Shown: piece by piece, positions 11,906 through 22,196 of the stretch | How positions within the stretch are numbered: the first letter of the stretch is position 1 | Layout: the number at the start of each line of letters is the position of its first letter | NCBI GenBank assembly: GCA_905221605.1 | Contig: CAJNDS010000513.1 | Span: 772,682-836,681, forward strand | Origin: Symbiodinium natans | Taxonomy: Eukaryota > Sar > Dinophyceae > Suessiales > Symbiodiniaceae | Direction of reading: 5' to 3' | Length of the DNA stretch: 64,000 nt | Notes under the pieces: model-generated | What the model saw: the letters and a program-made list of their open reading frames with translations, nothing else | What the model was told of the DNA's origin: nothing | The model's database searches: none | Made by a program: the position numbers and the translations under genes

Positions 11906-12939
11906 GTGTTTTGACAGGGGATGCCCATGGAGGCATGCGCATCATGGTGCAGGTTCAGCTGCTGCCACTTGTCTTGGCCAAGCAGGCTCCACAGTTCTTG
12001 CTTGGGCTAGGCATGGACTAGGCAAGTGCTATCCGCGGCCTGTCTGCAGGAGGAGGTTGCGTGTGCTACCCAGCTTCCCCGACCCTCTGCATTTCACGCA
12101 ACGAAGCGTTTTGCCATGACCCTGCAGAATCTAGAGCCAAAGCGATGTACCGAGAGCCTCAAAGACTTCCCGGTGCTTCGAGGAACCAGGGCAAGGCACC
12201 ACTGAGCATGATGTGATGTGTTCTTGTTTCACAACCTCAAGTACTTTTCAAGTTTTCGAATGTTTTCAAGTATAGCAATGCACCGTTGATTCGATAGAAT
12301 GCAGCGAGCTTGGGGTCTTGACGAAGTCAAGAAGGACAGGCTGAATTAGCACCGACGTGTACCAGATGCAGCGTGCAAGAAAACGCAGACACCGACACGC
12401 CCATAAGCAAGGAAACAAACCCGCTGCCACGATTTCCGAGCACCTGCGGACAGGATCGATCCAGCTGCAGATAGCGTGTCTGCTGAGCGCATGGTATTCT
12501 TTGCAGTGCGAGAAGGTCTGAGTCTGATGGCTCGTGTTCCACTTTGACTTGAATACTTTGACAAGTATGTGACGTTATTGGGCTCCGAAGCCAGCGGGCA
12601 AAGCGTGGAGACCACTGTACAGGCTTGCACTTTGCTTGCACCTTGGCCAACTTTGGGGTAGGGGCATTGCATGGGCATGAGCGGGCATGAACACGTCATT
12701 GTTGGCCTTCGTGTCTGCACCCGTGCAAGGCATCGGTGCCATGGCTTTCCTTGGGTGTCTTAGCAGCCAGTGAAGAAAACACAGGGTTACAGGATAACAC
12801 CGGATAACACTCTGAGCGTCGGTTCTCCAACGGAGTGACCCAAGGCTTGAGAATGATCGCTCCTCCTTGGATCCAGGCTCCGGTCTTTTTTCAATACAGG
12901 AGCCATTTGTACACATCTTCACTTGGGTTGAGTGAGGCG

Positions 12940-13075
12940 TGACGGCTCAGCAAATGCACAGCTTGATGGATCTTCTGGGTGTGCACAAGGAGGCAGGTGG
13001 CATAAACATCTTGGTACATCTGTTTTGTTTTACACTGTTTGGCTTCGCCTTCCTTATCTCTCTGATTCTTGCTTG
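12940..13075 (+). CDS. Unassigned exon candidate with hydrophobic helix
   Basis: A + frame reads TAQQMHSLMDLLGVHKEAGG and then a hydrophobic stretch (LFCFTLFGFAFLISLILA) ending in TGA. It could be a terminal exon with one membrane helix, or a chance frame running into an intron. No family recognised. Confidence 0.2.
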
Positions 13076-13373
13076 AGGAGGAGCAGGATGAAAACAGCTC
13101 TGGGCTTATGCGAAAACAAGCCGCGTCACTCGTCGCCCGAAGCTTGTGAGAATCGCCCGGAAAGGGATCTGCTGAGGCAAGCCGCCCTCCATCAATCCAG
13201 CGGCCCGAACAGGGGGCAAGCCCAGCCAGGCATTGAAATGGTGGGTCACAGGACGTTCTTAGGCAGCCATACGCTCTGTTCGTGCAAGGCCTGAAGGGGA
13301 ATAATAGATTAGGGGGCACGATGTGACTCAGCATTGTGCATGTGTGTAGTCTGTCCAACAGGCTCCTCCCAAC

Positions 13374-13560
13374 ATGAAAGTCGCGGTGAGGGAGCCCAAG
13401 AAAAAGGACCGCACGGAACTCGATGTAGATGCAGTCTGGGCCAAAGTAGCTTGAAGGCCGAACAGGGTTTCGAGCAATGCCTTCCTATTACGTCAGGACA
13501 AACAAGCCATCTGGTCGCCAGAGGAGTTCAAGGCTCGTGACGTCTGCGGAGCTTCGTGAT
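13374..13560 (+). CDS. Unassigned exon candidates
   Basis: A short ATG-started frame at 13374-13454 (KKKDRTELDVDAVWAKVA) and a second frame at ~13475-13560 (FLLRQDKQAIWSPEEFKARD) look like genuine charged exon sequence. The intervening DNA is too short to judge an intron. No family assigned. Confidence 0.25.
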
Positions 13561-13625
13561 TCAGTTGTTTATCGGTGTCACAAACATTGCTTGAAGCACG
13601 GCGCCTGTCCAGCTCCGTTCTCATT

Positions 13626-13776
13626 TTAACGCTACGCAACCCGCCTCGGCCAGGGCCTGCCAGAGGCGCTTGTTCTGCTCGCTTGGAGCGAAATCAGGAG
13701 AAGGAGGGGTGGTGTGTCAATTGGAGCGGACGCTGGAGGGGTGGGGTGGGTGGGGGCGTGGGGGGGGGGGGAAGCT
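13626..13776. repeat. Dispersed G-rich repeat, head-type copy
   Basis: It begins with a roughly 32-base motif (start TTTTAACGCTACGC, end CGCCTCGGCC) that recurs almost unchanged at 44132-44163, and ends in a G-rich run (12 G at about 13761-13772). The same combination of head motif followed by a G-rich tract occurs at 44.1-44.45 kb. Confidence 0.65.
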
Positions 13777-14616
13777 GAAGCGGTTGGTGGGGTTGCTAGG
13801 CTCAATGATGCACCGTCTGCTCCGTGGGTTCTTGACTGTCTTGTGCTGTCTTGACAAGTCTTGACTCACTGATATTGTGGTTTTCGGGCACTCAACATGC
13901 GTGCAAAATCCTCCTGAACGGTATCAGCGGAGTACGCTGTCATTGCATCTGTGTCTCTGAAAGGCAGCGCACGTATGTGGAATGAGTGTATGTGATGAAA
14001 TCCTAGCCGCGGGCGATCGCGTGACAGTCTACTCGACTGGTCGCGCAGCCTCGGAGCACCCAACACTTGACTTCGGGACTGACTCTGCACTGGTACTGGT
14101 CGGCATGCTGTGCATTGCCGGATATCTCCAAAGTACTTCACGGAGAGCTCGACTGTAGACCGAGTTTGACTACAATACCAGTAAAAGACCTGCGCATCAC
14201 ATTCCGCCATGTCGGGCTACAAATAAGCATCGAGTTGCATATGTCAGGCATCATCCGGCGTCGTCGTCAAAAGTGATGGAGACGACCGTGCCATTCCAAG
14301 ATATGAGGTACCTGGGCGAGCGCAAGTTTGGATTGCCTGACTTCTGCGTGATGCGGCCACCGCATGCGGCTGCATCACTTTGTTCAGTAAGTGTTCGTGA
14401 CAGACCAGGCAAGATAGGCTAAGGCAATGCCAGGCCATGCCGCGTTCTGAAATTTCTCGGCCAGGTTCTACCGCGTCAAAGGCTCCAAGCTTCTGATGCC
14501 TATCTCAATCTGCAGGACGCAGACCAACAGACCAGTTCTGACAGTTCATTTCCTGCTACCGCGTTTCGTCTGATGCGCTCCCACATGCATTCTTTGCACG
14601 TGTGCTTTGCCTTCTC

Positions 14617-14672
14617 GTCTCTCTCTCTCTCTGCTTCACTTTCTCTCTCTCTCTCTCTCTCTCTCCCTCTCC
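14617..14672. repeat. (CT)n microsatellite
   Basis: CT dinucleotides interrupted by TGCTTCA. It produces poly-Ser/Leu and, on the other strand, poly-Arg/Glu artefact frames. Confidence 0.9.
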
Positions 14673-16029
14673 CTCCTCTGGATAGGATATGGATCCATCC
14701 AGCGACAGGCCCAGATGGGGTTACCGGTGCTTGGCCTCGTTCTGCCGTGCGGCAGCCATTCCAGTACCCCAAATACGCGAATACCGCAATAACCTGCAAT
14801 ATTGGGGTGGAAAGGGCTGCTGGCCAGAAGTGTTCTTCTTATTCTATTCTTATTCTTTTCAATCCCACAGATCACGTTGAAAGACACCTGTGGCAGCTAT
14901 GGCGTTGTTAGCTGGGGTTGCTTCATGAGCAGGTGTCAGGAGTTGCTCATCAAAATTTGGCTTCCTGGCACGCAGCTGAAGGCCAGACTTTGTTGCCCCC
15001 AACTTTAGGGTACTTTAGGTGTCGATGTGGGCCTGAGAGCGAGTTCCTCTTTTTGTCTCCCAGCCTCGGCACATTTATCCCCTCGCGGGAAACGAACAAC
15101 AACGTCAGCAACAAAACGCAGCAACATTGGCATTGGCATGTACGGTGTCTCACAAGGCAGCAATGCTTCAGTTGGACATCCAGATGCTGAGTACTGTCAG
15201 GACATCTCACTCGACGTCCTCGAGGCACGGCGTCTAGAAATGCATAGAAGTGTGATGTTGAGATTGGACTTCGGCGTCTTGCAGACTTTGCAGACTCAGT
15301 GCAGAGACTTGTACTTGGCAGGACCGTATCTTGCTGCAAGCCCCCAAGCACCAGCTGAATCTGGCACTGCCCCATCGAGTCCGAAAGGACCCGGGCCTGG
15401 CACACAGAACAGTAACGAAATTCAGTGGAAAAAAGGCAGGTATGAAGTCAGTACGAATGCAGTATGAATGCAGTATGACTCTGACGCGTTGTGAATACAC
15501 AGCATGTGAAATGTCTGACACAAGTCCGGGCAGGATTCTGGAAATGCCAAGTGGGACAAGCTTGCTGGAATGCTCTCTGTCGTGGTGCCAATAGATCAGA
15601 AGGCCGGGACGAGGAAAGAAGATGGGGGAGCCCAGGGCATTTCAAAAGATGTCAAAAGTTCTTAAACATCACTGCAAGCACTTGCCACACGTCCAGGGAG
15701 ATGAGGATGCTGCATGTTCTCATGGTGAATCTCTACTGTCGCCATCTTCTTTGTATTCGGGTTGCGATCAGAAGGTCCCGCATGTCAGTAGCTCATAGAA
15801 AACGGACATTTGCAAACTTGAAGGCGTTTCGCGAAAGAGTCCGCGATAGTGCGCACGAAATTTCGCGAAATGTAAGGAAACCAATGCTTTCTGCAGGCCT
15901 TCTTTTGGAGGTGTTGCTAAATAATTGCACTTGCCAGCAGTCTGCAGGCCTACAGGTCCGAAGTCCACCGTAGTCGCACAATGCCACAATGCACTCGAGA
16001 TTGCACAAGCTCGTCGCCGTGCATGCCGA

Positions 16030-16165
16030 ATGTGTAATACATATTATACATACATATAGAAAACATATATATATATATATGTATATGTGCATATGTACAT
16101 AATTGCAAAAATGAATAAACATATATATATATATATGTAGCCACGTAGTATTATGTATGTATATA
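16030..16165. repeat. AT-rich palindromic (TA)n region
   Basis: Two blocks of 12-16 bases of alternating AT, each embedded in ACATATAT/TATATGTA context, so each half is the reverse complement of the other. They are separated by about 45 bases that include ATGTACAT. It can form cruciforms. Non-coding. Confidence 0.85.
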
Positions 16166-16560
16166 TGCTTGCAGAGCTTCGGACTCTTGAATTGTGCGAA
16201 GCATGCGATCTGAGAAGCTGCAAGCCAAAATTTCGCGACAGGCCCACGAAAGTTCGGTGTAGCTGCATAGTCGTCATTCAGGTTGCTCAGGTCTCCGTGT
16301 TGGCCTGGGGCATGTGGGTTGCTGGGATGTCAAGTTGATTATCAACTTGAGTATCAGATACTCGTACGCGGAGGGATTTGGATTTCAGGAGAGGTCCGGT
16401 GTTTTGCTGCAAATTAAGGCTCCGGCGAAAGTAGAATTAGAAGCCGCGAAGAGTCGGCTACAAGTGCGCTTCGGGGTAAGGGGAATTTTGATTTGATCGC
16501 GGCCCATTCATGTACAAAATGTAGATCGTCTCTTGTTTAAGACCACGATATTGTTTTTCA

Positions 16561-16606
16561 CCCTCTTTCTCTCTCTCTCTCTCTGTCTCTCTCCCTCTCT
16601 GTCTGC
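16561..16606. repeat. (CT)n microsatellite
   Basis: CT-rich tract with CTCTGT and CCTCTC variants. Non-coding. Confidence 0.85.
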
Positions 16607-16827
16607 AGAGTGCTTGTCTATTTTCGTTCATTGACAGTCCAGTCAATTGGGGAGAGTTATTCCCTCGAATATGTTTAGGGTTCGCACTTCAAACATGCAT
16701 CGTGAGAACTCTGCAAAAGACCGTGACACCCTGTAAACGGAAGCACAGTGAAGTATGCTCATGCAATGGCCGTGCTTAGCACTTCATTAGCGATACCGCC
16801 GTCGGTTTGTATTCCTGCCAGCATCAG

Positions 16828-16837
16828 TGAGGCGTCG

Positions 16838-16882
<45 letters not shown>
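16828..16882. repeat. (GTC)n triplet array
   Basis: About 15 GTC/TCG triplets (poly-Asp on the reverse strand). No gene context is recognised, so this is read as a microsatellite rather than a coding acidic tract. Confidence 0.9.
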
Positions 16883-17083
16883 TTGTCGTTATGGCTGTTG
16901 GACATATTCATCTGAGTTTGCTGAGTGTTTGCTGCAATTATACGGGAATGTGCACATACATGCCCACGGACTTTGCTGAGACTTTGTTCCAGATAGATCC
17001 GGATAGCAGTTGCAGTTGCAGCGCACCTGATGCACCGGCAGGTCAAGTACTTCAGCTCGGGTCTTACACAGCTCTTGTATGCA

Positions 17084-17118
17084 TACAGCATGCATTCAGC
17101 ATGCATTCAGCATGCCTT
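17084..17118. repeat. GCATTCAGCAT 11-base tandem, three copies
   Basis: Three near-identical direct copies of an 11-base unit, the last changed at one position. Short and non-coding. Confidence 0.7.
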
Positions 17119-17234
17119 GAGTCCATGCCAGCCAGGTAAAGCAGACGAAGTCTTCGCAGACTAGCAACGTGCCACTCGTGACAGGAGCTTAGCAGTTTAC
17201 GAGCCCAGCTCTCACAGCGCAGAGATGCGCAGAA

Positions 17235-20200
17235 ATGATGGAAGAAGGTCCTGTCCCTGCACCGGAACAATCCCTCAAACCGGATCAAGCCGAACGAGCC
17301 AAAGTGGTACCAGCTGCCAGCTGGCAGACGGGCGACCCGTGTCTCACCAGTCCAGATGAATTCGCCACTCCGTGCGGTGGAAAACCAGATGCATGTTCTA
17401 GCGGCAACAGGTATCCACAGGTGTGCTTATCTTTCCTGTATGATGCAGGCGCACTGCAATTTTGCGGCTCGGGGTGAGGGGGTTTGCAGTATTCGAGGCT
17501 GTGTAAGATGTCTGGTACTGGCGCGCCTGCAAACGAAGGAGCAGCCAGGAACCTACTCCCCATGATCTGTGGGCATCAACGGCTGTCTGGTCGCACTTCT
17601 GATAGGCGGCTGGCGCAGCTGCTGCTGTAGGCAATGCTGCCCTTACCGGTGCGAGAATGGGCGCGGGCCCAGGGCAGTGTGGTGCCCTCGTTTTCTTCCG
17701 AGCCTTCTTCGTCGCCTTTCTGAGGTGCCGCTGCGGCACAGCGAGGCGTTGTAAGCCTGTCCATCTACGTTCAGCACAACCCAGCCGGCGTGAAGGCCGC
17801 CCTAAGGGATCTTGAGGATATCTTGCACAACGCACAGCCAAGGTAATAAAGTGTAGTAATGTGCGGCGCCTCATGGTGTTTGGATGCGGAGGTCTTCTGC
17901 TGCTTAGCAGGGCTTGCCTTGTCGGTCATCAGTGTCCTCAGCATTGTGCAGCTCTCAGAAGTCAGCCCTGCAGCTTGTCTCTTGCTTGGTGTCTTCTTCT
18001 ACAAACTGTGCAAACGGTCCCTTCTGCGTCTGAATCTCTTGCTGTGCCTCTGTGACTAAGCCGTCACCGGCATTCAGGGTGGAAAGTTTGACCCAGTTTT
18101 GCTTTGAAGCCAGCAAAAGTGAAGATCTTCACACAGACGAACTGTTGTTCAGAATAGTAAGCTCCAAAGAGGCGGAAGCTTCAAGAAGATGGAAACATAC
18201 TTTTGGAAGCTTGTAGCTTTGGTTTTCGCATGGTCGTGGCTCGGTCAATCTCAATCATGAATGCGGATCTTGCACTGGGTTTCTTCACGCCAGGGCTCAG
18301 AATTCAAGATGCTTGTTTTTGCATTTCGACCCTCGGCTATTCGTGGTATTCGGGCTTCTTCTGCTACATGAAGTAGGGTTTCCTGGTATAGGTGAGTGCA
18401 TACATGAGTATACATGGTTCCTTCACACGTTCGTGCGCGAACGTGTAGGGGTGCACATTGTGGCACCTGCCAGCTCGGCATGAACAAAAGGACCCAGACA
18501 ACGGTTTGGTTGACTATACGATTACAGCCTGCCCTGAGGTGCAAACACAGACCGGAATCGTGTTCTGACTGCCGCTCAGGTGGGCGTTGTGCAGATCAGC
18601 GACGAGGCACATCTTTACACATGCTCTTGCCTTCGATCACGAAAGCTGGTGCTGCTGCTGCTACTACTACTACTACTACTGCTGCTGCTGCTACTACTAC
18701 TACCACTACTACTACTGCTGCTGCTCCTCCTACTACTACTACTACCACCACTACCTTCTGCGACGACGACGACGTAGTACATGTCACGTAATTGACGCGA
18801 CGCTATGTTTTCCGCTCAGAACCTCTTTTTTGCTCAACTTCAACAAAAGTGTCGGAGGTGTTTTTCTTAACGTAAGTCTGTCCAGTCTGCATCTGCCTGC
18901 GTGTTCGCGACGACGACTACGAGGATGGCGAACTAAACCTTAAATCCTCAATCCCGAAACGAAGGGTGTGGCAGGGGCCCTCCCCCCCAACGCCGCGGGG
19001 GGGGGGGGACCTGGGGTGGGGGGCCTACTACCCCATGCGGCACCATACATGGTGTAACCTCATTGTCAAAACCTCCACCGACTGGTCTCGATATGCGGGC
19101 TTGGTGGTACATGGGTGTTGCATCTCAGAATATCTCATAAGTTGTACGGCGCGTTGCCTTCCAGGACCACTGGACAGCCAGGGATGGTGACTCAGTTGTT
19201 TCCACTGCTGCGAATCTGTGTGGAAATGGAAAAGCTGAGTGTTGAGGACTCCCTGCAGAACGTTTACACGTTCATCTTTGGCTTAGTCATATGCATCATC
19301 GATATGAAGGAGGCATGGTTGTCTCCCCCCAAACCCCTTTACCCCGCCCCCTTCACCACCGGCACGCTTTTCCCGCCAGGAATGGGCAAACAAAGTCTTC
19401 GGACTGCAGTCCAAGAGACTTGGCTTCAATAGACCATCCTCCAATGCCCACAAGTGCTTCCACTGATGCCTTGCTGGCGCTTCATCGCAGCCCTCTTGTG
19501 TGCGAATGTTTGGAACGTCTGGAACGAGTGCGCTTGGATTGGGAAAGCACTGCTTCTCAACCCACAGCTCCGGTGGTATTTTGTAACAGGTGCGAACGCT
19601 CACAAAGACATGTGCCCTTGCGCTGTTGTTGGGCTGACATAGCACCGCCTGGGGTGACTTTCGGCTGACCTACACCTGTGGGCATCCTGTGGGCCAAGAT
19701 GCAGCAGGTGTTTGAAGCAGAGAATGGCAGCTTTCCAACCTTTCACGATACCATGCTACTCTGTTTTCATTTTGAGATCGCCTGTCACGAAAGCTAGCTC
19801 CTTGGAGCTCGCGAGAGTTGTCGTTTACAAGAATTCTCTCTAGTGTTCAGCTGGGTCAAGAAGCGACTCCGACCCTTAAGTGGTCTGAAAATCAAAGAGA
19901 TAAAGGGCTGTGGAGGGGGGGGGGGGGGGCCCCCCCCCCCCTTATAGGATTGACAAAATCAATCTTAAGGTGTGTCCGTCGCCTTAGTTGATTTCTGGGG
20001 AGGGGGGGGCCCCCCCCCTTTGTTTGCCCCCCCCCCCCCCCTTTTCAGGCCTCCCCCTCCGTCTTGGTCAGGCCCTGCTGTCGAGCTGTAAGGCCCCGGG
20101 ATGAGCATTCGAATCCGCAGCTTCCGACAGCTCTTAGTGCGACCGCTGCGTGTCCCATCATGTTTCGTTTTGCTTACAGTTCAGAGTTTGCAGCGTTGTT

Positions 20201-21260
20201 GCTGCGCCCGCACTTCTCCTGCCTGACTCGAAGAAAGCTTGCTTGTCAGCCGCGTTTCTAGCTTTCGTGGCCCCGATCTCAAGTTCCATCCGACTGTGAG
20301 ATGTGGGCATGTTGCCCAGACAAAGGGTCCAGTTAGAGAGTGCCTTTCGCAGACATGGGCCACCGACATGAGACCTCCCAAAGCTAAGGATATTTCTCTA
20401 CTGCCAGTTCCTTGCCAGCCAGACTGGTCCGCAGACCTGTGTTGTGTCACAGTTTACTCAAGAACTTGAACATCAGTTCCTGCGCCTACAGTAGATAGAG
20501 TAGTATCAGTAGATCCCTTCCCAAGCCTATGCATTCAGATTGTTTGTGCTTGTCAGTCGCGACAGGTCGAGCCCTGTTCTATTTTTATGTTGGCCTGTCT
20601 CTCAGGAGTGTTTTCGTTGTCATAGCCACATCTGCCGATCTGCTGCCGTGCGAGCTCGTGTTGCTTTGCGCGAACCAGCCTGTTGTCAGCCCAGGTTCGA
20701 TTTCTATATTTCTTCTGCAGACATGGGGCTTCTGGATGATTGTCTACATCGTGCTCGGAGGCCATGCAGAGCACTCGGGTAACACCTGTCCGGTATGTAC
20801 GTGGCGTTGGCGATTTTGAGCCTTCCAAGCACCCGCCAGGTGGTTTGTGCTTGCTCGGCATGGTTATGCTCGTCATTCGCTGGTGTCCATGCTGCCAGGA
20901 CGCTTTCCCTTGCGCTTTCCGCAACGGTGTGAAGCGGTACTTGTGACTGCTGCGTATGAGAGCATCTGCTCAGGACCAGCCGGCAGCTCCTGCAAGTCCA
21001 GCTGGAATTCGTCAGAGCTAGGCCGCCTGACTGGCCAGTGTAAATGCCTCAAATCCGTGCCAAATAGCGCACGGATGCGCAAAGATGCTCATGGCAGCAT
21101 TCTGCGCGATCGACCGAAAGAAAGTTGCGTGGGAGCCAGGCCACGGAGAGAGGACTGCACAACCTCAGACGCTCCGAGACACTCCGAGTACGGGTCCTGC
21201 CACTGGCCCTGAACCCCCGAAAGAAAGCGAGGAGACTACTGGAAGTCAACGTTGGCTCTT
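17235..21260 (+). CDS. Probable four-helix membrane protein, COPI-associated-like, spliced
   Basis: A set of + strand exons builds a four-helix layout. A possible proline-rich N-terminal piece lies at 17235-17400. A helical piece at ~17757-17846 reads VQHNPAGVKAALRDLEDIL. Helix 1 is near 17908-17975 (ALSVISVLSIVQL). At ~19185-19315 there is LLRICVEMEKLSVED followed by helix 2 (VYTFIFGLVICIID). At ~19380-19428 an exon after CCAG reads EWANKVFGLQSKRLGF. Helix 3 at ~20568-20610 reads GRALFYFYVG, and helix 4 at ~20722-20780 reads TWGFWMIVYIVLGGHAEHSG. A low-complexity tail may lie at 21085-21260. The spacing of the helices and the motif 'GRxLFYxxxG' recall the COPI_assoc family of Golgi/vesicle membrane proteins. 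That assignment is inference from memory, and the gene boundaries are uncertain. Confidence 0.4.
18645..18770. repeat. (CTG)/(CTA) triplet array
   Basis: GCTGCTGCT, ACTACTACT and CTCCTA blocks alternate over about 125 bases, ending in (GAC)4. It gives poly-Leu, poly-Thr or poly-Val frames. It is probably intronic to the four-helix membrane-protein gene. Confidence 0.9.
18975..19025. repeat. C-run / G-run cluster
   Basis: CCCTCCCCCCC is followed within about 10 bases by a run of 13 G and then GGGG/GGGGGG runs. The C and G runs can pair. Non-coding. Confidence 0.8.
19910..20050. repeat. G-run/C-run palindrome cluster
   Basis: A run of about 14 G directly abuts about 12 C near 19917-19942. An 8G/9C block lies near 20002-20019, and a 16-base C run follows near 20027-20042. 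Between them a small inverted repeat surrounds GATTGACAAAATCAATC. These are perfect or near-perfect hairpin sequences, probably within an intron. Confidence 0.85.
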
Positions 21261-22196
21261 GTTCTTCTGCTTCCATAGACTTAGGGACCATCGCCTGCAG
21301 TCCTGTTGCAGGCTTCAGATGTTCTAGCCCTAGCTGTTGGTTTCTTTTGTGTCTTGTCTATGGCTGCTGTTTCCCTGTCCTATTCTTGCCGTACTCGTAG
21401 AATCGAGAACATACTGGTAAACCGTCTTAATTCAGCTTGAGCTGGGGGCGGTTTGGATGGAATCTCGCAGAACCCAAAATCACATCCAAATCACTGAATT
21501 TTGGGCTTTGAAGTGCAGAGCACTTTGCAGCACACCTTACGTGTTCCAGGGCTGGCAAAGGCTGGAAATTGGGATGGAAGTTGTTGGGAAATGTTGGCAA
21601 GAGTGTTGGCAGACATTCGGGCACCGCAAGGGCTACACACAAGTGAAGTATATGAAATATAAAGGTTGGTGACTGCATGCTTCTGGATGCCTCTTTATGC
21701 GCTCTCTTTTCATGTTTCAGGCCGAGTTTACAGGCATGCTGGATGCGCGACAAGTGTGGGTGGACATGGCGGACAGCCCCTGGCCCCTTGTCAATCCGTG
21801 AGCCTTTCGTCTTCTGAAGCTTCAAACCCACCGCCGGCATTCTCAGTCCATGCTTTCAGGCTGTATAGGCTTTCATGGACAAAGTGCTTTTCATGGGTGT
21901 AGCTTGGTCTTTGTAGGTAGAGGCTGTTGTCACTTGAAATCCTCAAACCTTGAGAACATCTCGAGTCCCGAGCACAGGCCGAAGGAGTGGCACTAACATC
22001 GCACTGACTCGATTAATCTCAGCACTGTATCATGACCTGCGGAGCATCAATCTTCCACACAGCAAACTCAGCGTTGGTTGTCTCCAAGCACAGTAGAGCG
22101 ACTCGGTGATTCAAAGGCAAGCCAACCAAGACTTTCCATCTTCAGGTGATAGCAGGTAGTTTATTGTAGTTTGCTGTAGTGCTGCCGCTCTCCAGA

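Larger units (their letters stand above)
13777..17230. other. No gene identified; scattered microsatellites
   Basis: I see no family I recognise. An ATG frame at 14275-14420 (VPFQDMRYLGERKFGLPD near its start) and a piece at ~15160-15200 (LQLDIQML) could be exons. The rest consists of microsatellites, listed separately, and unremarkable sequence that I read as intronic or intergenic. Confidence 0.4.
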
